Shown piece after piece: positions 6,207 through 11,948 of a DNA stretch of 11,948 nt. The position numbers and the translations under genes are program-made. A model generated the notes under the pieces. The model ran no database searches. It saw only the letters and a program-made list of their open reading frames with translations, and was not told the DNA's origin. Source of the stretch: Candidatus Limnocylindrales bacterium (GTDB lineage Bacteria > Chloroflexota > Limnocylindria > Limnocylindrales > CSP1-4); the NCBI GenBank assembly GCA_030647575.1, contig JAUSJS010000152.1, forward strand, positions 1-11,948, read 5' to 3'. Positions within the stretch are counted from its first letter, which is position 1. Each line of letters begins with the position of its first letter.

Positions 6207-7862
6207 GTGAAGATGCGCCCGCTCCTGGCCGCGCTGGGAGTGCTCGCCGTTGCCATCGCCCTGACCGTGCTGGCGGTGCTTGCGTCGCCCTTGCCATTCG
6301 CTGCGACTGGCGAGGTGCCGAGCGCGCCTCCGGCAGGTGCGTCGTCGCTGCCCGCGAGCTCGGAAGCCGCCGCCGGATCAATTGCGTCGTCGCCGTCGGC
6401 GCCGAGCAAGTCCGCGTCCGCCACGACTTCGGCTTCGCCTCCGCCAGCCCCCGTCGAGGCCGCGATCGTTCCCGTGACGAACTTCCGGGCGACGCCGACA
6501 TCGACCAACCTGCGCGAGGTCGTGTCGGTCCTGGCCGGCACGAGCGGCCGCTACGAGGCGCTCGAACTGGTCGCCGCCGAGGCGGACGCGATCCTGGCCG
6601 ACCTGGGCCTCGCCCGGCCGACCGTGCCCGGTCGTCTCGTCCTGGCGCCCAATGCGGCCGTCCTGGCGGCCGATCTCACGAAATCCGGCACGCGGCTGGG
6701 GTTCCTGCGGGCGGACGCCGTCGGACCGGAGGTGCGCGCGCTCGCCTGGGGCCGCGACGCCTTGTTCGGTGTCGGTCGCCTGCCGGATCTGGCGGACTGG
6801 CCACTCGTCGTCGGGTTCCCGCCGGGCAGCGCGGATGAGGCATTCGATCCGGGCGCGACGTGGACCCTGTTCGCCGGCGGCGACATCCTGCTCGACCGTG
6901 GCGTTTACAAGACGCTCGTTGTCGAGCACAAGGGCGCCGATTTCCCGTTCGACGGCGGCACCGCCGAGATTACCAGCCGGTACTGCTGCTCCTCGTTTGG
7001 CTGGGAGCTGCCGCGGACGAAGCGGACGGGGAACGCCGGTTCGTTCCGCGACCTTGTCGAGGGCGCCGACCTGGCCATCGCCAACTTCGAAAACCCGGCC
7101 CCGAACCGGGTGCGCTGGCATACCAGGGGCACCGTCTTCTCGGCGGACCCGGCCCTGATCGACGGCCTGGCCGGGGCCGGCATCGACTACGTCTCGCTGG
7201 CGAACAACCACATCCGAGACGCCGGCGGGCAGGGGATCCTCCAGACCATTGCCAACATCCACAAGCAGGGTATCGCGGTGTCGGGCGCGGGGAAGAACCT
7301 GGCCGCCGCGCGCAAGCCGGCGATGCTCGAAGCGGCCGGGCTGACCGTGGCCGTGCTCGCCTACGACGCGATCGCCGGCTACTACCATGCCACCGGCGAC
7401 AGGATCGGCAGCGCGCCGCTGTCGGCCTCGATCGTCCGCGCCGACGTGAAGGCCGCTCGAGCCGCGGGCGCCGACCTCGTGATCGTCTTCCCGCACTGGG
7501 GCACCGAGTACCGCTCGAAGCCGTTCGCTGCCCAGCAGAAGCTGGCCCGGACGATCATCGATTCAGGGGCGGACATGGTCATCGGCAACCACGCGCACTG
7601 GGCGGCTGCCATGGAGGTCTACGCCGGCAAGCCGATCTGGTACGCGCTGGGCAACTTCGTGTTCGACCAGACCTGGTCCGAGCCAACGATGGAGGGGATC
7701 ACCCTGGAGCTGACCTTCCAGGACGCCCAACTGGTCCAGGCGCGGATGCGACCGCACATCATCCTCGACCGGGCCCAACCGAACTTCCTCGATCCGGCCG
7801 GCGACGGCAAGGTCGTGATGGGCCAGGTGTTCTCGGCGTCGAAGGGGCTGCTGCCCTGGTGA
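6207..7862 (+). CDS. CapA-family exported phosphoesterase-like protein
   Basis: About 551 residues; positions below count from the ATG at 6213, two codons after the GTG. An N-terminal hydrophobic helix (about 5-24) is an export signal or membrane anchor. It is followed by a Ser/Ala/Pro-rich linker (about 33-82), then a 130-residue region I do not recognise (85-215), then a PGA_cap/CapA calcineurin-like domain. Motifs in order are FAGGDILLDRG (220-230), ANFENP (290-295), SLANNHIRD (328-336), FPHWGTEY (426-433), IGNHAHW (457-463) and ALGNFVFDQ (478-486), a full set of putative metal-site residues. CapA was first described in poly-gamma-glutamate capsule synthesis, but many homologues stand alone, as here with no pgs/cap genes, so the substrate is unknown. 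The frame is open back to 6054, but that part reads through the tRNA and its terminator. GTG at 6207 is preferred because of the -10-like box 6 bases upstream; ATG at 6213 is the alternative. Confidence 0.87.
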   Translation: MKMRPLLAALGVLAVAIALTVLAVLASPLPFAATGEVPSAPPAGASSLPASSEAAAGSIASSPSAPSKSASATTSASPPPAPVEAAIVPVTNFRATPTSTNLREVVSVLAGTSGRYEALELVAAEADAILADLGLARPTVPGRLVLAPNAAVLAADLTKSGTRLGFLRADAVGPEVRALAWGRDALFGVGRLPDLADWPLVVGFPPGSADEAFDPGATWTLFAGGDILLDRGVYKTLVVEHKGADFPFDGGTAEITSRYCCSSFGWELPRTKRTGNAGSFRDLVEGADLAIANFENPAPNRVRWHTRGTVFSADPALIDGLAGAGIDYVSLANNHIRDAGGQGILQTIANIHKQGIAVSGAGKNLAAARKPAMLEAAGLTVAVLAYDAIAGYYHATGDRIGSAPLSASIVRADVKAARAAGADLVIVFPHWGTEYRSKPFAAQQKLARTIIDSGADMVIGNHAHWAAAMEVYAGKPIWYALGNFVFDQTWSEPTMEGITLELTFQDAQLVQARMRPHIILDRAQPNFLDPAGDGKVVMGQVFSASKGLLPW

Positions 7863-7865
7863 GGG

Positions 7866-7890
7866 GGGCGGCCGTGGCGCCAGGCCGCCC
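7866..7890 (+). terminator. Possible terminator hairpin after the CapA-family gene
   Basis: GGGCGGCC at 7866-7873 pairs perfectly with GGCCGCCC at 7883-7890 around a 9-base loop, starting 4 bases after the stop codon. There is no T-run after it, so intrinsic termination is uncertain, but the position and stem strength fit a 3' end. Confidence 0.5.
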
Positions 7891-8108
7891 GGCGGCCGGG
7901 GCATCAAGATGGCACAACATCCATGGGAGGACTGCAAAGGCCAGTACGTGGCCGGATCCGGCCCTCGGCTGGCACGGTCCACGCTCAGTAGCGACATCGG
8001 CGACGTCTGGACCGCTCGAATTTGGCCTGAGCCGGCTTCCGATTGGCCATACCATTCCCTGTGTGGCTGTTCCGCCACCTTTGGGAGCCCACGAATTGGT
8101 CCGCGGGT

Positions 8109-8126
8109 CGCCCCAGCCGTGGGGCG
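8109..8126 (-). terminator. Weak hairpin downstream of the PIG-L gene
   Basis: CGCCCC (8109-8114) and GGGGCG (8121-8126) form a 6-bp GC stem with a 6-base loop, 63 bases beyond the stop codon of the minus-strand deacetylase. No T-run follows on that strand, so this is only a candidate. Confidence 0.25.
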
Positions 8127-8158
8127 TCCGGCCCCCGCGCCGGTCCGCGTGACCCCCG

Positions 8159-8202
8159 GCCCCGCCCTACGCGATCCCGGGCCCCGCCCTACGCGATCCC
8201 GG
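8159..8202. repeat. Perfect 22-base tandem duplication spanning a stop codon
   Basis: Positions 8159-8180 and 8181-8202 are identical 22-base units (each contains CCCTACGCGATCCCGG). The right copy contains the TAG of the deacetylase gene at 8189-8191 and its last codons; the left copy lies just beyond it. The unit length is not a multiple of three, so the duplication does not extend the protein in frame. Confidence 0.92.
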
Positions 8203-9145
8203 CGAACAGGTCCGTCTCGGGCTTCGTCGTCTCGACCCGCGACTCGCGCAGGATGAAGGCCTCGTGCGCCCAGCCCGCTCGCCAGCCGTCCAGGCCCATG
8301 AGCATGAACGGGCTGTCGTCGGCGATCTGGGTGACGTGCTCGTGGAAGGCCTTCCACTTGGCCTCGAGCGGCGCCCCCGAGATGTCGACCCAGGTCGTGA
8401 CCTGCTCGTCGGGCACGAGCATCTTCGCGGCAGAGGCCTCCATCTCGGCGATCTGCTCCGGCGTCGCGTCGTCGGGCGGAGCCCAGAAGCTCTTCTGACC
8501 GCGCTCCGCCAGGACTGCCTCCATCCGCGCCCGCACCGACGCCGGGATCACCTGCTCGTAGAGCTTGGAAGGCGTCCACGACGCAAGTCCGCCCTCGTCG
8601 GTGGTCGGGCCGGTGCCGCCGTGCTCGGGCGCCAGCTGCTCCGGGTACCAGGCGGTATCGCCGGCGCGCGCGAACGCCCGCACGGTCACGTCGTGCGTCC
8701 GGATGTGGTCCGGATGCCCGTACCCGCCGAAGTCGTTGTAGGTCGTGATGACGTCGGGCTGATGGCGGCGGATGAACCAGACCAGCCGGCGGGCGGCCTC
8801 GTCGAGATCGGCCTGCCAGAAGGAGCGCGGGTCGCGATTGCCCGGTCGACCCATCATGTCGGAGTCGTGGTAGCCGAGGTTCTCCCACTCGGTGACGCCC
8901 AGCACGCCCAGTGCGCGCTCGAGCTCGGCGGCACGCAGCTCGCCGAGCCGGCGATGATTCTCGGGCGTGTCCATCTCCGATACGACAATCTCGCCCATCT
9001 CCCCGCGGGTGCAGGTCACCAGGACGACCCGCCGCCCGGCCGCGACCGCCTTGGCCATCGAGCCACCCGTGCCGATCGTCTCGTCGTCGGGATGGGCGTG
9101 GACGGTCATCAGGGTCGGGCGATGGCCCGACGCGGCGTTCGGCAT
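8189..9145 (-). CDS. PIG-L family zinc deacetylase (MshB/Mca-like)
   Basis: A 318-residue protein of the GlcNAc-PI de-N-acetylase (LmbE/PIG-L) family, zinc hydrolases that remove acetyl groups from N-acetylglucosamine derivatives or cleave related amides. VHAHPDDE at 15-22 supplies the metal ligands His18 and Asp21 and the general base Asp20, and GYGHPDH at 141-147 supplies His147. The region after the first motif, LVTCTRGEMGEI (42-53), closely resembles the LVVTCT-GE segment of the mycothiol enzymes MshB and Mca. This makes low-molecular-weight thiol metabolism a plausible but unproven role; other PIG-L substrates remain possible. There is no signal peptide. The ATG at 9145 has no strong ribosome site; a -10-like TAGGTT with TCGACA upstream predicts a very short leader. 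It is transcribed away from the paralogous pair. The stop lies inside a 22-base tandem duplication. Confidence 0.92.
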   Translation of the reverse strand: MPNAASGHRPTLMTVHAHPDDETIGTGGSMAKAVAAGRRVVLVTCTRGEMGEIVVSEMDTPENHRRLGELRAAELERALGVLGVTEWENLGYHDSDMMGRPGNRDPRSFWQADLDEAARRLVWFIRRHQPDVITTYNDFGGYGHPDHIRTHDVTVRAFARAGDTAWYPEQLAPEHGGTGPTTDEGGLASWTPSKLYEQVIPASVRARMEAVLAERGQKSFWAPPDDATPEQIAEMEASAAKMLVPDEQVTTWVDISGAPLEAKWKAFHEHVTQIADDSPFMLMGLDGWRAGWAHEAFILRESRVETTKPETDLFAGIA

Positions 9146-9159
9146 GGTCCCGGGATGCT

Positions 9160-9189
9160 AACCTAGCCCGCACTTTCAGGCGGTGTCGA
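9160..9189 (-). promoter_or_regulatory. Probable promoter of the PIG-L gene
   Basis: On the minus strand TCGACA (9189-9184, five of six matches to TTGACA) and TAGGTT (9165-9160) are 18 bases apart. The start would fall near 9153, about 8 bases before the ATG. A second -10-like hexamer, TAGCAT (9160-9155), overlaps. The 73-base divergent region also has to serve the plus-strand gene at 9219. Confidence 0.5.
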
Positions 9190-9218
9190 GCCGATCGGCC
9201 GGGTCGCACCATGCGACG

Positions 9219-9842
9219 ATGATCGATCGCTTGCCGCGACGCCTGCGCCTCGGCTTGTCGCGTTCCAAGGAGCACGCCGCCGACCCGCGGAACCGCGCGG
9301 ATGAGGTGGCATTCGTGGCCTACGGCGAGGACTGCATCCTTTCGGGGCGCACCATCCTCGATGCCGATCGGCTGACTGACATGCTCAACGCGCACGACGA
9401 GTACGGCCTGGTGGGCGTCACGGTCGAGCGCTTCGACGGCGGCGAGCCGCTCGAGGTCGCTGAGATCGTCGTTCCCCGCGACGAGATCTTCCTGGTGGAT
9501 GCGAGCGGCCCGCGCGGCGACGCGGCCCGCAGGCATCGCACGATGCCCCAGCACCTTGCCGTGAAGATGGGGCCGTACAGGGTTCGCGGATACTTCCACG
9601 CCCTGCCTGGGGCCGACCCGGTCGTGGCCCTCCGCCGGCGCAAGGCCATGGTGCCGCTCACCAACGCTCGGATCGAGTACACGATCCGCGGGCAGCGCCG
9701 GGAGACACGGGTCGACACGGTGATCGTGAACCGTGAACAGATCGACTGGGTCGAAGCGGTGATGCCGACCCAGATCGAGTTTCCGGAAGGCCCCAAGCGC
9801 CTGGTCACCAGGCCCGCCCGACCAGCTCCCGCGCGGGGCTGA
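9219..9842 (+). CDS. Unknown protein with two copies of an RLTDMLN/PLT module, paralogue 1
   Basis: A 207-residue soluble protein I cannot name, with a basic N-terminus (1-16), no signal peptide and no helix long enough for a membrane. It contains two related modules. Module 1 (about 30-95) has VAYGEDCILSG, ADRLTDMLNAHDEY (49-62) and EIVVPRDEIFLVDA. Module 2 (about 113-180) has MGPYRVRGYFHALPGADP, MVPLTNARIEY (144-154) and TVIVNREQIDWVEA. The order is the same in both: a beta strand ending in G, an AD-containing helix, an L-[VT]-containing strand, then a strand ending in [PN]REXI. The plan recalls, from memory, short bacterial domains with RLSDFLN and FLPLT motifs (DUF6812-like); this needs a profile search. 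The next plus-strand gene is a paralogue. ATG 9219 is chosen because the paralogue starts with the matching MIE..GRRLR; the frame is open to 9183 upstream. Confidence 0.8.
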   Translation: MIDRLPRRLRLGLSRSKEHAADPRNRADEVAFVAYGEDCILSGRTILDADRLTDMLNAHDEYGLVGVTVERFDGGEPLEVAEIVVPRDEIFLVDASGPRGDAARRHRTMPQHLAVKMGPYRVRGYFHALPGADPVVALRRRKAMVPLTNARIEYTIRGQRRETRVDTVIVNREQIDWVEAVMPTQIEFPEGPKRLVTRPARPAPARG

Positions 9843-9989
9843 CCACCGCGCGTCGACGGGCCCGGGATGTCCTGCACGATCACGGCGAGGCGCGGCCCCG
9901 ACATCACGCCGCCGGTGCATCGATGCCCCGCCGGACTTTCGGGTCATGCCCTGGCTGGGACCTCGCCGACAGGCTCGGTGCCAGTGGTC

Positions 9990-10034
9990 ACCGGTGTCCG
10001 CCCGACGGTACTTGTGGGCGGCTGTACAACCGGT
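9990..10034. repeat. Nested inverted repeat upstream of paralogue 2
   Basis: CCGCCC (9998-10003) pairs with GGGCGG (10016-10021), and outside it ACCGGT (9990-9995) pairs with ACCGGT (10029-10034). The result is a two-step stem with an asymmetric internal loop. It ends 23 bases before the ATG at 10058, within the 215-base gap between the paralogues, and could be an operator, a terminator for paralogue 1, or chance in GC-rich DNA. Confidence 0.35.
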
Positions 10035-10057
10035 CGGACAGCCCTGACGATCGGCCC

Positions 10058-10714
10058 ATGATCGAGAGTCTCGGACGTCGCCTTCGCGTCGTCTTCGGCC
10101 GCTCCGCCCCTGCCGATCCTGTCGAAGAGCGGCCCCGCGACGTGGCGCGAGCGATGCAGCAGGTCGAATTCGTGGCCTATGGTGAGGACTGCCTATTGTC
10201 GGGCGTGGTCCGGATGCAGGCCGACCGGCTGACCGACATGCTCAATGATCACGACGAGTACCTCCTCGTCGACGTCCTCGTCGAGGGTCTGGCCGACGAG
10301 CACGCCGTTGAGCTGACCGAGGTTCTCGTCCATCGCGACGAGCTGCTGCTGGTCCACGCCGCGGGGCCGCGTGGTAACCAGGATCGCCGGCATCGGACGC
10401 GCTCCCACCCGGTGGCCATCCAGGTGGGTCCATACCACGTCCGCGGGTATCTCCATGCGCTTCCCGGCGCCGATCCCGTCCAGGCAATCAGGCGGCGCAA
10501 GCCGATGGTGCCGCTGACGGATGCGTGGATTGAATTCCCGTCTCCCGCCGGCCGCCAGCGTCGACGGGTCGGGACGGTGGTCGTGAACCGCGAGCAGATC
10601 GATTGGATTGTGCCGGCGGTGGACGACGAGGTTGAGATGCCCGACCTGCCGCTCAGCTTCGACAGGGGACCACTGCTGAAGGACTTCACGGGAGCCCTGT
10701 TCGAGGGGCTGTAG
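10058..10714 (+). CDS. Unknown protein with two RLTDMLN/PLT modules, paralogue 2
   Basis: A 218-residue protein that aligns over nearly its whole length with the gene at 9219. Shared blocks include FVAYGEDC (38-45), ADRLTDMLN (55-63), HDEY (65-68), AGPRG, RRHRT, GPY-VRGY-HALPGADPV (124-141), RRRK-MVPLT (145-154) and VVNREQIDW (175-183). It differs in a longer N-terminal linker, an altered module 1 centre and an acidic C-terminal tail (187-218) in place of the Arg/Pro tail of paralogue 1. The start ATG at 10058 matches the paralogue start; the frame is open back to 9923, but that stretch has no counterpart. The function is unknown. The close conservation of both modules suggests that both copies are used, perhaps as partners. 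No Shine-Dalgarno site is visible. The stop lies 40 bases before the CoA-transferase start, so the two could be co-transcribed. Confidence 0.8.
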   Translation: MIESLGRRLRVVFGRSAPADPVEERPRDVARAMQQVEFVAYGEDCLLSGVVRMQADRLTDMLNDHDEYLLVDVLVEGLADEHAVELTEVLVHRDELLLVHAAGPRGNQDRRHRTRSHPVAIQVGPYHVRGYLHALPGADPVQAIRRRKPMVPLTDAWIEFPSPAGRQRRRVGTVVVNREQIDWIVPAVDDEVEMPDLPLSFDRGPLLKDFTGALFEGL

Positions 10715-10739
10715 CCCGGCCGCGTCATCCGGCTGCGGA

Positions 10740-10745
10740 TACCAT
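10740..10745 (+). promoter_or_regulatory. Possible -10 element TACCAT before the CoA-transferase gene
   Basis: TACCAT ends 9 bases before the ATG at 10755; a start about 7 bases downstream would leave a leader of a few bases. No -35 box is evident and the preceding gene ends only 40 bases upstream, so read-through is an alternative. Confidence 0.3.
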
Positions 10746-10754
10746 CCGGATGCC

Positions 10755-11948
10755 ATGCCACCCCACAGCTTCGGCACCGCCTCCGGACGCCCGGCTCCCG
10801 GCCCGCTGGCTGGCCTGCTCATCGTCGACTGCTCCACGGTGCTCGCGGGGCCCTACTGCACGATGTTGCTCGGTGATCTCGGCGCGGACGTCATCAAGAT
10901 CGAACCGCCCGAGGGCGACGCGACACGCGGCTGGGGCCCGCCGTGGGTCGGCTCGGAGGTTGCTGGGACCCGAACCGCGGCGTACTACCTGGCGGTCAAC
11001 CGCAACAAGCGCAGTCTCCGCCTCGACCTCAAGACGGTGGATGGTGCGGCGGTCCTGCGGCGGCTGCTCGAGCGTGGCGACGTGTTGGTGGAGAACTTCC
11101 GGGTGGGTGGGTTTGGCCGGCTCGGCTTCGACGACGATATGCTGCGGCGCCTGAATCCAGCGCTCGTCCACCTCGCCGTCTCCGGCTACGGACCGGACGG
11201 CCCGGCGGCCGAGCGGCCCGGCTACGACTTCGTGATCCAGGCGGTGAGCGGCCTGATGTCGATCACCGGCTCCCCGGACGCCGAAGGCGGGGGACCGACC
11301 AAGGTCGGCGTGGCGATCAGCGACGTCGTGACCGGGATGCTCGGGGCGGTCAGCATCCTGGCGGCCCTGCTTGGCCGGGAACGCGGCGTCGGGCCGGCGG
11401 AGCACCGAGGCCAGCGGATCGACATCTCGCTGCTCGGCGCCACCCTGGCGAGCCTGGTCAACCAGGCGCAGAACGCATTCGTCGCGGGCACGGTGCCGGA
11501 GCGGCTTGGCAATGCCCACCCCAACATCGTCCCGTATGAGACCTTCGATACGGAGGATAGCCCGATCGCGGTGGCCGCTGGATCGGAGCGGCAGTGGCTG
11601 CGGCTCTGCGACGTCCTCGGGGCGCCGGAGTTGTCGGCCGATCCACGCTTCGTGACCAACGGCGACCGGGTCGTGCGCCGCGCTGAGCTGCGCCCGATCC
11701 TCGCGGCTCGCTTCCAGGGCCGTGGCGCCGCAGCCTGGCTGGCGGCGCTGGACGCGGCCGGCGTCCCGTCCGGCCCGATCAACGACATCGTCGCGGCCTT
11801 CGCCTCACCGGAAGCCGAGGCCCTCTCGATGACCGTGGAACAGGAGCACCCGGCCTGGGGTGCCATTCGCCAGGTCGGCATCCCGTTCCGGCTGTCCGAG
11901 ACGCCGGCGTCCATCCGCACGCCGCCACCGGCGCTCGGCGAGCAGACC
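10755..11948 (+). CDS. Family III (CaiB/BaiF) CoA-transferase, 3' end cut by window edge
   Basis: 398 codons are visible from ATG 10755 and the frame is still open at the right edge. Family members have about 390-430 residues, so only a short C-terminus is missing, and the last residues seen, PPPALGEQT, match the usual PAPxLGEHT ending. Family III enzymes move CoA between an acyl-CoA and a free carboxylic acid through a mixed anhydride on an aspartate. Features: GLLIVDCSTVLAGPYCTMLLGDLGADVIKIEPP across 20-52 is the CoA-binding N-terminus; DVLVENFRVGG lies at 109-119; PGYDFVIQAVSG at 155-166 contains the catalytic Asp158; and RIDISLLGAT (221-230) continues the fold. The substrate pair cannot be read from sequence; relatives act on oxalate, carnitine, bile acids, succinate and others. 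An ATG at 10750 is in the wrong frame. Confidence 0.94.
   Translation, partial: MPPHSFGTASGRPAPGPLAGLLIVDCSTVLAGPYCTMLLGDLGADVIKIEPPEGDATRGWGPPWVGSEVAGTRTAAYYLAVNRNKRSLRLDLKTVDGAAVLRRLLERGDVLVENFRVGGFGRLGFDDDMLRRLNPALVHLAVSGYGPDGPAAERPGYDFVIQAVSGLMSITGSPDAEGGGPTKVGVAISDVVTGMLGAVSILAALLGRERGVGPAEHRGQRIDISLLGATLASLVNQAQNAFVAGTVPERLGNAHPNIVPYETFDTEDSPIAVAAGSERQWLRLCDVLGAPELSADPRFVTNGDRVVRRAELRPILAARFQGRGAAAWLAALDAAGVPSGPINDIVAAFASPEAEALSMTVEQEHPAWGAIRQVGIPFRLSETPASIRTPPPALGEQT

Larger units (their letters stand above)
7863..8188. other. 326-base gap between convergent genes, no gene seen
   Basis: The gap lies between the CapA stop and the stop of the deacetylase gene on the other strand. It holds a GC hairpin directly after CapA and a small hairpin GTGGC/GCCAC (8063-8078). 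CGCCCC/GGGGCG (8109-8126) may be a 3' end for the minus-strand gene, and a 22-base tandem duplication begins at 8159. The central part, about 7905-8100, is less GC-rich than the genes on either side, with open frames on both strands but no recognisable protein. It may be a decayed gene or plain spacer. Confidence 0.5.

Noticed and set aside
6378..7496. 372-codon open frame on the minus strand
   Set aside because: It is antisense to the CapA-family gene, with an Arg/Gly/Asp-rich composition and no domain.
6860..8152. 430-codon open frame on the plus strand
   Set aside because: It is a shifted frame of the CapA gene running into the gap, with Arg/Pro-rich nonsense composition. I considered whether its end marks a decayed gene at 7905-8150 but saw no similarity to anything I know.
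7563..9947. 794-codon open frame on the minus strand
   Set aside because: It crosses the CapA end, a gene-free gap, the whole PIG-L gene out of frame and paralogue 1. It is a product of scarce stop codons in GC-rich DNA.
1..11948. Mobile element, CRISPR array or integrated island
   Set aside because: No transposase, integrase, terminal inverted repeats or regularly spaced repeats are visible. The tRNA has no duplicated 3' end nearby that would suggest an attachment site, and composition is even except for two short gaps.

Overview
High-GC bacterial chromosome segment (roughly two-thirds G+C by eye) carrying ten protein genes and one tRNA. The gene content is ordinary metabolism and envelope biology. 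I see no phage, insertion sequence, CRISPR array, toxin-antitoxin pair or defence island. The mix of a PhzF-like epimerase, a cyclophilin lipoprotein, a DUF885 metallopeptidase, a CapA-type exported protein and a MshB/Mca-like deacetylase, with very high GC and several starts that look leaderless, would suit a Chloroflexota (for example Limnocylindria-like) or an actinobacterial relative. That placement is an inference and is weak.

Left part, minus strand (1-5906): reading from right to left, an operon-like series begins with a low-specificity L-threonine aldolase. It continues with a DUF885 metallopeptidase, a HisA-like TIM barrel, a cyclophilin lipoprotein and a cytosolic cyclophilin. Gaps are 28, 7, -4 and 31 bases, and the two cyclophilins have clear Shine-Dalgarno sites. 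After a 356-base gap holding a cUUCGg hairpin comes a PhzF-family gene that runs off the left edge.

Middle (5907-7862): a short divergent region holds a 12-base tandem duplication and promoters for the threonine aldolase (minus) and for tRNA-Asp(GTC) (plus). The tRNA is followed by a strong intrinsic terminator and then by a CapA-family exported phosphoesterase-like gene. The longest open frames of both flanking protein genes run into the tRNA, so naive start calls would be wrong on both sides.

Right part (7863-11948): a gene-free convergent gap leads to a PIG-L family deacetylase on the minus strand, whose stop codon lies in a 22-base tandem duplication. Divergent from it, on the plus strand, is a tandem pair of paralogous proteins of unknown function. 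Each consists of two copies of a small beta-rich module, so the locus records an internal duplication followed by a gene duplication. A CaiB/BaiF (family III) CoA-transferase runs off the right edge.

The most interesting items are the doubly duplicated unknown family (9219-10714), the HisA homologue with altered active-site loops, and the pattern in which first genes of transcripts have a -10-like hexamer 6-9 bases before the start codon while internal genes carry Shine-Dalgarno sites.
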